From contig QNYP01000090.1 in NCBI GenBank assembly GCA_003978675.1, positions 1-13,177 on the forward strand: a stretch of 13,177 nucleotides of DNA, in the 5' to 3' direction. This document shows positions 7,620 to 13,177 of the stretch, piece by piece. The notes beneath the pieces are model-generated. The model searched no databases and was not told the DNA's origin. It saw nothing but the letters and a program-made list of their open reading frames with translations. The DNA comes from Hydrogenothermus sp. Lineage in GTDB: Bacteria; Aquificota; Aquificia; Aquificales; Hydrogenothermaceae. Within the stretch, counting starts at the first letter, position 1. Each line of letters starts with the position of its first letter. Position numbers and translations under genes: made by a program.

Positions 7620-7963
7620 TACTGCTTAATTTCTATCCTTGGTGCATCTTGCCATAGTCTTTCAAGTTCGTAATATTCTCTAAGCTCTGGTAAAAAAATA
7701 TGAACCATAATATCTCCATAATCTATAACTATCCATCTACCTTCAGAATAACCTTCTACATGCGAATGAACTATCCCTTTATCTTTGAGGGTTTTTATTA
7801 TCTCATCTGCTATTGCCCTTGTATGAACAGGAACATCTCCTGATGTAATTATCATATAGTCTGTTATTGGATTTATATCTCCAACTTTTAATACAACTGT
7901 ATCCTGTCCCTTCTTATCAGATATTGCATTTACTATTTCCTTTACGAGATTTTCTGTTTCGAT
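7619..7963 (-). CDS. rsfS: Ribosomal silencing factor RsfS, apparent ATC start
   Basis: RsfS (DUF143/Iojap) binds ribosomal protein uL14 and blocks subunit joining when nutrients are short. Typical sequence is seen: AISDKKGQDTVVLKVGDINP, TDYMIITSG, HVEGYSEGRWIVIDYGDIMV and HIFLPELREYYELERLW. The first in-frame ATG, at 7855, would remove about 36 conserved residues, including the whole first strand. Upstream the frame is open to a TGA at 7970-7972. Between that stop and 7855 there is no ATG, GTG or TTG in frame. A perfect AGGAGG (7978-7973) lies 9 bases before an ATC at 7963. Starting there gives 114 aa, the family norm, so ATC is my choice. A one-base sequencing error for ATG (ATC GAA ACA versus ATG GAA ACA) is equally possible. 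Confidence 0.82.
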   Translation of the reverse strand: METENLVKEIVNAISDKKGQDTVVLKVGDINPITDYMIITSGDVPVHTRAIADEIIKTLKDKGIVHSHVEGYSEGRWIVIDYGDIMVHIFLPELREYYELERLWQDAPRIEIKQ

Positions 7964-7972
7964 TTGTTTTCA

Positions 7973-7978
7973 CCTCCT
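7973..7978 (-). promoter_or_regulatory. Strong Shine-Dalgarno deciding the rsfS start
   Basis: On the - strand AAAGGAGGTG contains a perfect AGGAGG. It is the best ribosome binding site in the window, and it lies 9 bases before the ATC at 7963. It shows that rsfS translation starts near 7963 and not at the internal ATG at 7855. Confidence 0.75.
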
Positions 7979-7979
7979 T

Positions 7980-8027
7980 TTAAGTAATTTTTCCTAATAT
8001 ATATTAAGTAATTTTTCCTAATATATA
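7980..8027. repeat. Two-copy 24-bp perfect tandem repeat at a gene end
   Basis: 7980-8003 and 8004-8027 are identical, 24 bases each and directly adjacent. On the - strand each copy encodes YILGKIT followed by TAA. The first read copy (8027-8004) is the end of the 44-aa gene; the second lies between that stop and the rsfS ribosome binding site. Before the duplication, the 44-aa gene would have ended two bases before the rsfS AAGGAGG. Slipped-strand replication is the simplest origin, and assembly error is an alternative. Confidence 0.9.
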
Positions 8028-8138
8028 GCCTATTATAAATGCTCCAATAATTGCAATTATATATTTATTTTTATCAAAACTTCCTGTTTTTATACTTTTG
8101 TTAAATTTAATTACATTATCTTTATTTTTTTCTCGCAT
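8004..8138 (-). CDS. Small single-helix membrane protein, 44 aa
   Basis: The reading frame gives MREKNKDNVIKFNKSIKTGS, then FDKNKYIIAIIGAFIIGY and ILGKIT. A basic head of about 24 residues is followed by one clear membrane helix (about residues 26-43), which fits a single-pass protein with its head in the cytoplasm. It starts 10 bases after the LapA-like gene stop with a weak GAG-type RBS, and ends 40 bases before the rsfS start. Gap size, the charge pattern and the helix argue for a real gene. I do not recognise the family. The last eight codons are duplicated downstream, outside the frame end. It fills most of a gap that otherwise looks empty between rsfS and the LapA-like gene. Confidence 0.6.
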   Translation of the reverse strand: MREKNKDNVIKFNKSIKTGSFDKNKYIIAIIGAFIIGYILGKIT

Positions 8139-8148
8139 ATAATCTCTA

Positions 8149-8541
8149 TCATACAGACCCACTTTTTTTGTCCTCCAGTTCTACTTTTATGTTTTGTTTG
8201 TTTTTTTCTAGTTCTAACTGCTCTTTTAGAGATTTATTTTCCTCTTCTAAAGATTTTATGCTTTTTTTACATTTTTCAAGATCTTTTTCTAAAGATGATA
8301 TTTTTCTTTTTAGTTTTAATTTTTCAAATTTAAAAGCTATCCAGTCTGTAATGGTAAAAATTAGTATAAGAAGTGCTCCTATTACTATGCTTAAAATTAT
8401 TACTATTGCTAGAGGAATTTGGGGAGTTTCATAATTTGGTAAGAGTTTTATTGAAATTTGGGGTTGTGTATTCATTGATACAAAATAAGCAGTTAAAAGT
8501 AGTATTATTAACCATAAAATTAGTTTTATTTTACTTATCAT
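8149..8541 (-). CDS. LapA-domain (DUF1049) membrane protein with coiled coil
   Basis: The 130-aa protein has two membrane helices, about residues 5-23 and 43-67, separated by a short loop with the MNTQPQISIKLLP pattern typical of DUF1049. A charged coiled coil follows at about 72-120 (LEKDLEKCKKSIKSLEEENK). E. coli LapA works with LapB in control of LPS synthesis through FtsH and LpxC. LapB is not in this window, so a role in LPS control is only a family-based guess. The ATG at 8541 overlaps the HIT gene stop by 11 bases in another frame. The protein would sit in the inner membrane with its coiled coil in the cytoplasm. Confidence 0.75.
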   Translation of the reverse strand: MISKIKLILWLIILLLTAYFVSMNTQPQISIKLLPNYETPQIPLAIVIILSIVIGALLILIFTITDWIAFKFEKLKLKRKISSLEKDLEKCKKSIKSLEEENKSLKEQLELEKNKQNIKVELEDKKSGSV

Positions 8542-9019
8542 CTTCTATAGCCTTTTTTATTTTGTGATAAATTTCCTTTAAGTCTTGAGATATTACTCTA
8601 ACTTCTCCTAAAACAGGCATAAAATTAGTATCTCCATTCCATCTTGGAACTATATGATTATGAATATGGGTTTCAAGTCCTGCTCCTGCAACCCTTCCTA
8701 GATTGTATCCAAGATTAAATCCATCTGGATTTAGGGCTTTTTTTAGAGCTTTTATCATCTTTTGAGTTAATGTGTTTAGCTCACATAGTGTTTCTTTGTC
8801 TAACTGTAAGAAATCTCCTATATGTTTGTTAGGACATACCATTAAATGCCCTGCATTATAAGGATAAAGGTTCATTATTACGAAACATTTTTCGCCTCGA
8901 TATAAAACTAAATTTTTTTCATCTTCATTTGATTTATAAGCATTACATAAAAAACATCCTTCTTGCTTATCAACTCCTTCTATATATTGGCTTCTCCAAG
9001 GTGAGTATAGTCTTTCCAT
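8531..9019 (-). CDS. HIT-family nucleotide hydrolase or transferase
   Basis: The 162-aa protein contains the histidine triad HIHNHIV, with His118, His120 and His122; His120 is the expected nucleophile. A conserved stretch NLYPYNAGHLMVCPNKHI (about 50-67) and an N-terminal CFLC (22-25) resemble Ap4A phosphorylase-like HIT proteins that bind zinc. Such enzymes cleave AMP or ADP from nucleotide conjugates, for example diadenosine tetraphosphate. The exact substrate is not shown by the sequence. An AGAGG lies 8 bases before the ATG at 9019. The 3' end overlaps the LapA-like gene by 11 bases. Upstream is a 232-base gap after secA, so a promoter may exist there, but I see no convincing one. Confidence 0.87.
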   Translation of the reverse strand: MERLYSPWRSQYIEGVDKQEGCFLCNAYKSNEDEKNLVLYRGEKCFVIMNLYPYNAGHLMVCPNKHIGDFLQLDKETLCELNTLTQKMIKALKKALNPDGFNLGYNLGRVAGAGLETHIHNHIVPRWNGDTNFMPVLGEVRVISQDLKEIYHKIKKAIEDDK

Positions 9020-9045
9020 TTTTATACCTCTTTAAGACAATCATT

Positions 9046-9167
9046 TTATTTAGATTTTTTACCTTCTATATATTTGGATAAAACTATTGCTAAACCTATT
9101 CCAACTATACCTGAATTATTACAGAAGAAAATAGTATTAGATAATATAAAAAAGCATCTTCATTCAT
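9046..9167 (-). pseudogene. Possible small membrane protein gene with a one-base frameshift
   Basis: On the - strand a strong GGAGG (9180-9176) lies 8 bases before ATG at 9167. The frame reads MNEDAFLYYLILFSSVIIQV and stops at 9105-9107. A second frame then carries GIVGIGLAIVLSKYIEGKKSK to a stop at 9046-9048. One extra base near 9110-9117 would join them into a 40-aa protein with one continuous hydrophobic helix and a basic tail, a common small-protein design. A sequencing error in a T-rich stretch or a real decayed gene would both explain this. I do not recognise the protein. The rest of 9020-9251 shows no RNA gene, terminator or clear promoter. Confidence 0.35.
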
Positions 9168-9251
9168 TATTAGAACCTCCAAAAACAAGTAAAACAATCT
9201 TCCTCTACTAAAGCCTTTTTAATCCAGATTGCATAATTAATTTCATTACCA

Positions 9252-12077
9252 TTACTTATTCTTCTGCTTTCTTCTCTCAAAACGATTTTTGTATTTTATT
9301 AACTTCTTCTTTTTGACTTTTTTCTTTTTATCTTCTGGAGTTTTTTCTATTATGTTGGTTTGAGCTTGTTGTAAAGTTTTTTCTGCTTCTTTTGCTAACT
9401 CTTCTTCTTGTTTTCTGAGTTCCTCTTCTGACACCAGTTCAACTTTGTATAAATACTCTAAAGTATTCTTCTTTAGGTTAAATAACATATCTTCAAAGAG
9501 TTCAAATGCTTCCTTTTTATATTCCACAAGTGGATCTCTTTGCGCATATCCTCTTAAAGACACACTTTCTCTTAATCTATCAAGTAGATGCAGGTGTTCT
9601 TTCCATAAAGAGTCTAAAACTTGTAGTGTTATGTATCTTTCAAATTCTCTTATTACTTCTTCTCCTGCTTTTTCTTCTTTTTGCTTATAGTATTCTTCTA
9701 GTTGTTTAAATATATGTTCTTCTAACTCTTTTCTGTCCCACTCTTTAGTTTCATCTATATTAATATCAACTCCTAGCCATTCTTTGAAAGATGCTTTTAG
9801 CTCTTTTAAGTCCCATTTTTCCTGATATTCTTCTGCAGGTGCATACTTGTCTATAAATGTTAGAGCTACATCGTATAGCCACTGCTGAAGTTCCTCTTTT
9901 AGGTTAATTCCTTCTAATATATCTCGTCTAAGAGAGTAAATTACCTGTCTTTGTTTGTTCATTACATCATCAAACTCAAGTAATCTTTTTCTAATCTGGA
10001 AGTTCTGGCCTTCTACTCTCTTTTGAGCATTTTCTATTGCCTTTGATACCATTGTGCTTTCAATTGGCTCTCCTTCTGGAATTTTGAGCCTGTCCATTAA
10101 TGCTTTTAGTCTATCTCCTCCAAACAGTCTTAATAAATCATCTTCTAGAGATAAATAAAACCTTGAACTTCCTGGGTCTCCCTGTCTTCCTGCCCTACCT
10201 CTAAGCTGGTTATCTATTCTCCTACTTTCATGTCTTTCTGTTCCTATTACTGCAAGTCCTCCTAGACTTATAACTTTTTCTTTTTCTTCGGCTGTTATTT
10301 TTTGAGCTTCTTTTAGAGCTTCTTTATATTCTTCTTCTGTTGCTTCTTCTGGAGTTTTTCCTTTTTTACGGAGTATTTCTTTTGCTAAAAACTCAGGGTT
10401 TCCTCCAAGTAGTATATCAGTTCCTCTACCTGCCATATTTGTAGCAATAGTTACTGCACCGACTCTACCAGCCTGAGCAATAATTTCTGCTTCCTTTTCG
10501 TGGTGTTTTGCGTTTAACACATTGTGAGGAATTCCTTTTTTCTTTAATAGGTTTGATAAATATTCAGATGTTTCTATTGATACTGTTCCAACTAGAACAG
10601 GTCTTCCTTGTTTGTGAAGCTCTTCAATTTCTTCTACTACCTTTTCAAATTTTTCTTTCTTGGTTTTATATATCACATCTGGATAGTCTTTTCTTTGAAC
10701 TGGTTTGTTCGTAGGAATTACCACAACATCAAGTCCATAAATTTCTTTAAATTCTTCTGCTTCTGTCTCTGCAGTTCCTGTCATTCCTGCAAGTTTTTCA
10801 TACATTCTAAAGTAGTTCTGGAATGTAATAGACGCAAGGGTTTGGTTTTCTGCTTCTATTTTTACCCCTTCTTTTGCCTCTATAGCCTGATGTAAACCAT
10901 CTGACCATCTTCTTCCAGGCATAAGTCTTCCTGTAAATTCATCAACAATTATTACTTCACCATCTTTTACAACATAATCAACATCTCTGTGGAATAAATG
11001 ATTAGCTCTTAGGGACTGATTTATTGCATGTAGAATATCTATATTTTTAGGGTCAAATAAGTTTTCTAATTTAAAGTATTTTTCTGCTTTTTCTATACCT
11101 TTTTCTGTTAAAATTGCAGTTTTATTTTTTTCATCAATTGTGAAATCTTCGTCTTTTATTAATGTTTTTACAAAAGCATCTGCCTGGTAATAAATACTTA
11201 CATCTTCTTCCGCAAGTCCTGAAATAATTAAAGGAGTTCTTGCTTCATCAATCAAAATTGAGTCAACTTCATCAACAATTGCAAAATGATGTCCTTTTAC
11301 TTGGACTATCTGGTCTTTTGAGAAAACCATATTATCTCTAAGATAATCAAATCCAAATTCATTATTTGTTCCATATGTTATGTCTGCTTCGTAAGCCTGT
11401 CTTCTTTCTGCCTCTTTTGCAACTGTAAAGAAGTTTTTACGAGCTTCTATATTAAATTTATTCTGTGGAAGAAGCTCTCCTTTAAAGCCTTGAGGCCATA
11501 CTCTTAAATCTTTTTTTATTGCTTCTTCAAATTTTTCTTCATCTACCCAGTCTATTAAAAATGACTGCTGGTTGGTATTTATTGCTCCAACAGTTAAACC
11601 TAAAAATTTATATATACTTCCCATTTGAATTGCATCTCTTTTTGCAAGATAATCATTTACAGTAACTAAGTGAACGCCTTTTCCTGTTAGAGCGTTTAGA
11701 TAAATTGCTATTGACGCAACCAGAGTTTTACCTTCTCCTGTTTTCATTTCTGCAATTTTTCCTTGGTGTAAAACCATTGCACCAATTAGCTGAACATCAA
11801 AGGGGCGAAGTCCAAGGGTTCTTTTAGCAGCTTCTCTAACTAAAGCAAAGGCTTCCGGCAGAATATCAACCATTTCTCCTTGAGTAATAGCTTCTGATAG
11901 ATGTTTATCTGATTGAACTTTTTCTTTTAGCTCTAGGCTTTTTTGTCTAATTTCTTCATTTGTTAATTTGTCAAATTTATCTTCTAATGCATTTATTTTT
12001 TCTACCCAGGGTTTTAGTTTTTTTATTTCCCTTTCATTTTTTGTTCCAAATATTTTTTTTACTAAAAATCCAATCAT
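9252..12077 (-). CDS. secA: Preprotein translocase ATPase SecA
   Basis: SecA drives unfolded preproteins through SecYEG using ATP. The protein has 941 aa. Visible parts are the Walker A GEGKT (residues 114-118), Walker B-like DEVD (269-272) with IDEARTPLIISG, the ADITYGTNNEFGFDYLRDNM block, GRGTDILLGGNPE, and the second-domain motif QLRGRAGRQGDPGSS. The scaffold helix and wing end with LRESVSLRGYAQRDPL. An insertion of roughly 40 residues (about 168-222) lies inside the first nucleotide-binding domain relative to E. coli; I recall a similar insertion in Aquifex SecA. The usual C-terminal zinc motif (CxC...CH) is missing, and the tail is instead strongly basic (KKVKKKKLIKYKNRF). The ATG at 12077 has GGAGG 12 bases upstream, partly inside a small hairpin. 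Confidence 0.97.
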   Translation of the reverse strand: MIGFLVKKIFGTKNEREIKKLKPWVEKINALEDKFDKLTNEEIRQKSLELKEKVQSDKHLSEAITQGEMVDILPEAFALVREAAKRTLGLRPFDVQLIGAMVLHQGKIAEMKTGEGKTLVASIAIYLNALTGKGVHLVTVNDYLAKRDAIQMGSIYKFLGLTVGAINTNQQSFLIDWVDEEKFEEAIKKDLRVWPQGFKGELLPQNKFNIEARKNFFTVAKEAERRQAYEADITYGTNNEFGFDYLRDNMVFSKDQIVQVKGHHFAIVDEVDSILIDEARTPLIISGLAEEDVSIYYQADAFVKTLIKDEDFTIDEKNKTAILTEKGIEKAEKYFKLENLFDPKNIDILHAINQSLRANHLFHRDVDYVVKDGEVIIVDEFTGRLMPGRRWSDGLHQAIEAKEGVKIEAENQTLASITFQNYFRMYEKLAGMTGTAETEAEEFKEIYGLDVVVIPTNKPVQRKDYPDVIYKTKKEKFEKVVEEIEELHKQGRPVLVGTVSIETSEYLSNLLKKKGIPHNVLNAKHHEKEAEIIAQAGRVGAVTIATNMAGRGTDILLGGNPEFLAKEILRKKGKTPEEATEEEYKEALKEAQKITAEEKEKVISLGGLAVIGTERHESRRIDNQLRGRAGRQGDPGSSRFYLSLEDDLLRLFGGDRLKALMDRLKIPEGEPIESTMVSKAIENAQKRVEGQNFQIRKRLLEFDDVMNKQRQVIYSLRRDILEGINLKEELQQWLYDVALTFIDKYAPAEEYQEKWDLKELKASFKEWLGVDINIDETKEWDRKELEEHIFKQLEEYYKQKEEKAGEEVIREFERYITLQVLDSLWKEHLHLLDRLRESVSLRGYAQRDPLVEYKKEAFELFEDMLFNLKKNTLEYLYKVELVSEEELRKQEEELAKEAEKTLQQAQTNIIEKTPEDKKKKVKKKKLIKYKNRFERRKQKNK

Positions 12078-12078
12078 A

Positions 12079-12094
12079 AGGATATTTATCCTCC
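12079..12094 (-). promoter_or_regulatory. Hairpin overlapping the secA Shine-Dalgarno
   Basis: On the - strand the leader reads GGAGGATAAATATCCTT before ATG. AGGAT and ATCCT pair around a four-base loop, covering most of the GGAGG (12094-12090). The spacer to the ATG is 12 bases, longer than usual. The structure might tune secA translation, but a five-pair stem would be weak at high growth temperature, so chance is a fair alternative. Confidence 0.35.
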
Positions 12095-12117
12095 ATAAAA
12101 ACTACTAATTAGTCTTT

Positions 12118-12149
12118 ATTATAATTTAATTTTTATTTCGATTTTTCAA
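12118..12149 (-). promoter_or_regulatory. Weak candidate promoter before secA
   Basis: On the - strand a perfect TATAAT (12123-12118) lies about 40 bases before the secA ATG. The best -35, TTGAAA (12149-12144), overlaps the lspA end, and the 20-base spacing is longer than optimal. It could add to read-through from lspA. In such AT-rich sequence a chance TATAAT is common. Confidence 0.25.
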
Positions 12150-12611
12150 ATAAAGTTCATTTAGAGCAAATAAAAATATTCCAATTGTTATTGAAGCATC
12201 TGCTATATTAAAAGCTGGCCAGTGATACTGGAAAATATGCCAATCTATAAAGTCCCTTACCTGTCCTAAAAATATTCTATCGTATAAGTTTCCTAAAGCT
12301 CCTCCTGCTATTAATGCAAGTGAATATAGTTCTAATTTAGAGAGTTTACTTTGTTTTGCATATGCATAGACAATTGTCGCTATTGCTGCAATTAAAGATG
12401 CAAAAATTAAAATAAGTTTTCTAACCCATATAGGAGCATCTGCTAAAACTCCAAAAGCTGCTCCTTTATTCCAAACTAATGTAAAGTCAAAAAAATTAGG
12501 AATGACAGTAAAATCTTTCTCTGAAAACAACCTAACTGCAAACTCTTTTGTAAGCAGGTCTAAAGCTATAATAAAAAAAACTACTAATAAAAATCTCTGA
12601 AATTTTCCCAT
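12126..12611 (-). CDS. lspA: Lipoprotein signal peptidase (signal peptidase II)
   Basis: LspA cuts the signal peptide from diacylated prolipoproteins within the inner membrane. The 161-aa length and four hydrophobic helices fit (about residues 5-22, 63-84, 94-111 and 137-153). Conserved boxes are LDLLTKEF, WNKGAAFG (47-54), GGALGNLYDRI, GQVRDFIDW with catalytic Asp120, and FNIADASI with catalytic Asp138. The gene starts 4 bases after the stop of the TraR/DksA gene. No good Shine-Dalgarno is seen before its ATG, so translation probably depends on coupling to that upstream gene. secA follows after 48 bases. The pairing with secA suits export and lipoprotein processing. Confidence 0.95.
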   Translation of the reverse strand: MGKFQRFLLVVFFIIALDLLTKEFAVRLFSEKDFTVIPNFFDFTLVWNKGAAFGVLADAPIWVRKLILIFASLIAAIATIVYAYAKQSKLSKLELYSLALIAGGALGNLYDRIFLGQVRDFIDWHIFQYHWPAFNIADASITIGIFLFALNELYLKNRNKN

Positions 12612-12615
12612 TTAA

Positions 12616-13041
12616 TTATTCTGGAATATTTCTATTTTCATCGTCTTCCATAATAAAGCTACTTGCATCTGGAATTATGTTATAGTAGTTGATTTCTTCA
12701 TATCCGTTTGATAATCTCATTGCTTCTTCCTGCTGACTACATTCTATACATAATCTAACCCATGGGATAGCTTCCAATCTCTTTTCTCCTATAGGTTCCC
12801 CACATTCTTCACAAAATCCATAAGTTCCTGCTTCTATCTTTTTTAAAGCTAAATCTATTAAAAATAATGTTTCTTTTTCTGCTTGTGAAAGCTTATACAT
12901 AGTTTCTCTAGAAAGTTCCGCAGTTACTTCATCTGCAGTATCTTCAACCCCTGCTTTTTCTGCTTTACTTTCTTTGGCGTTATCTTCTATGGCTTTAATT
13001 AATTCCTCCCTTTTTTGAACAAGAGATTGTCTGATTTTTTC
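12616..13041 (-). CDS. TraR/DksA-family zinc-finger protein (5'-truncated)
   Basis: The C-terminal half has a four-cysteine zinc finger, CEEC and CIEC, framed by IEAGTYGFCEECGEPIGEKR and LEAIPWVRLC, the DksA/TraR signature. The frame continues upstream of the internal ATG at 12900 through a long helix (KIRQSLVQKREELIKAIEDN), a turn GVEDTADEV and a returning helix. This matches the DksA coiled-coil hairpin, so 12900 is not the start. About 141 residues are visible and the initiator is lost at the fold-back near 13042. DksA-like proteins enter the RNA polymerase secondary channel and alter initiation with ppGpp. At the hairpin tip the DxxDxA motif of E. coli DksA reads DTADEV, with Val in place of Ala. 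A short acidic tail (MEDDENRNIPE) follows the finger. Confidence 0.85.
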   Translation of the reverse strand, partial: EKIRQSLVQKREELIKAIEDNAKESKAEKAGVEDTADEVTAELSRETMYKLSQAEKETLFLIDLALKKIEAGTYGFCEECGEPIGEKRLEAIPWVRLCIECSQQEEAMRLSNGYEEINYYNIIPDASSFIMEDDENRNIPE

Positions 13042-13177
13042 TAGAATGTAGTCAGCAGGAACTTATGGATTTTGTGAAGAATGTGGGGAACCTATAGGAG
13101 AAAAGAGATTGGAAGCTATCCCATGGGTTAGATTATGTATAGAATGTAGTCAGCAGGAAGAAGCAATGAGATTATCA
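12709..13177. repeat. Inverted repeat (124-bp arms) at right end, probable fold-back chimera
   Basis: Bases 13054-13177 are the exact reverse complement of 12709-12832, so the zinc-finger part of the TraR/DksA gene appears a second time on the + strand. The 20 bases 13042-13061 also repeat directly at 13140-13159. This implies a jump between two sites sharing AGCAGGAA. Native sequence therefore probably ends at about 13041. The pattern mirrors the left end of the window and points to amplification or assembly chimeras at both contig ends. Confidence 0.92.

Noticed and set aside
9445..9709. Open frames on the + strand opposite secA
   Set aside because: They are antisense shadows of a well-conserved gene, lack ribosome binding sites and show no recognisable motif.
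12616..12900. TraR/DksA gene starting at ATG 12900 as a 94-aa protein
   Set aside because: The frame upstream encodes the expected coiled coil and tip (AIEDN...GVEDTADEV...AELSRET), so the ATG is internal.
13042..13061. A natural direct repeat or attachment site (20 bases, repeated at 13140-13159)
   Set aside because: It is explained by a template jump inside the same gene at the chimeric end. No integrase or tRNA is nearby.
13062..13177. A second TraR/DksA zinc-finger gene on the + strand
   Set aside because: It is base-for-base the reverse complement of the gene at 12709-12824, hence a fold-back copy and not a paralogue.

Overview
The window is strongly AT-rich and very densely packed with housekeeping genes. 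The SecA insertion type, the CdaA/CdaR pair, the frequent TTG starts and the overall codon use suggest a low-GC thermophilic member of the Aquificota, close to Sulfurihydrogenibium or Hydrogenothermaceae. This is an inference from family recall, not from a search. No mobile element, CRISPR array, rRNA or tRNA was found.

Layout: a + strand operon fills 111-5183. In order it holds aroD (5' end lost), a YicC-type RNase, a 74-aa two-helix membrane protein, a membrane-anchored PHP phosphoesterase, folP, cdaA and cdaR. Neighbours overlap or lie a few bases apart, so translational coupling is likely. The operon mixes shikimate and folate synthesis with RNA turnover and c-di-AMP synthesis. It meets the opposing operon tail to tail, with an 11-bp overlap at 5173-5183 and no visible terminator.

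The remainder, 5173-13041, is transcribed on the - strand. Read 5' to 3' it holds a TraR/DksA zinc-finger gene (5' end lost), lspA, secA, a gap with a probably frameshifted small membrane ORF, a HIT protein, a LapA-like membrane protein, a 44-aa membrane protein, rsfS, murI, an NYN-domain protein and a class II HDAC-like deacetylase. The last two appear to have their own sigma70-type promoter. Here protein export and lipoprotein processing (secA, lspA) sit beside ribosome control (rsfS), cell-wall D-glutamate supply (murI) and nucleotide or RNA metabolism (HIT, NYN).

Both ends of the window are inverted fold-backs of the adjacent gene: 38-bp arms at 1-148, and 124-bp arms at 12709-12832 and 13054-13177. 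They look like amplification or assembly chimeras, so about the first 110 and last 136 bases should not be read as native gene order. Three small-scale features of interest lie on the - strand. rsfS lacks any standard start codon and probably begins at ATC. The last eight codons of the 44-aa gene, stop included, are tandemly duplicated. The secA Shine-Dalgarno lies inside a small hairpin. I found no convincing novel multi-gene system; this is mostly an ordinary core-genome region.
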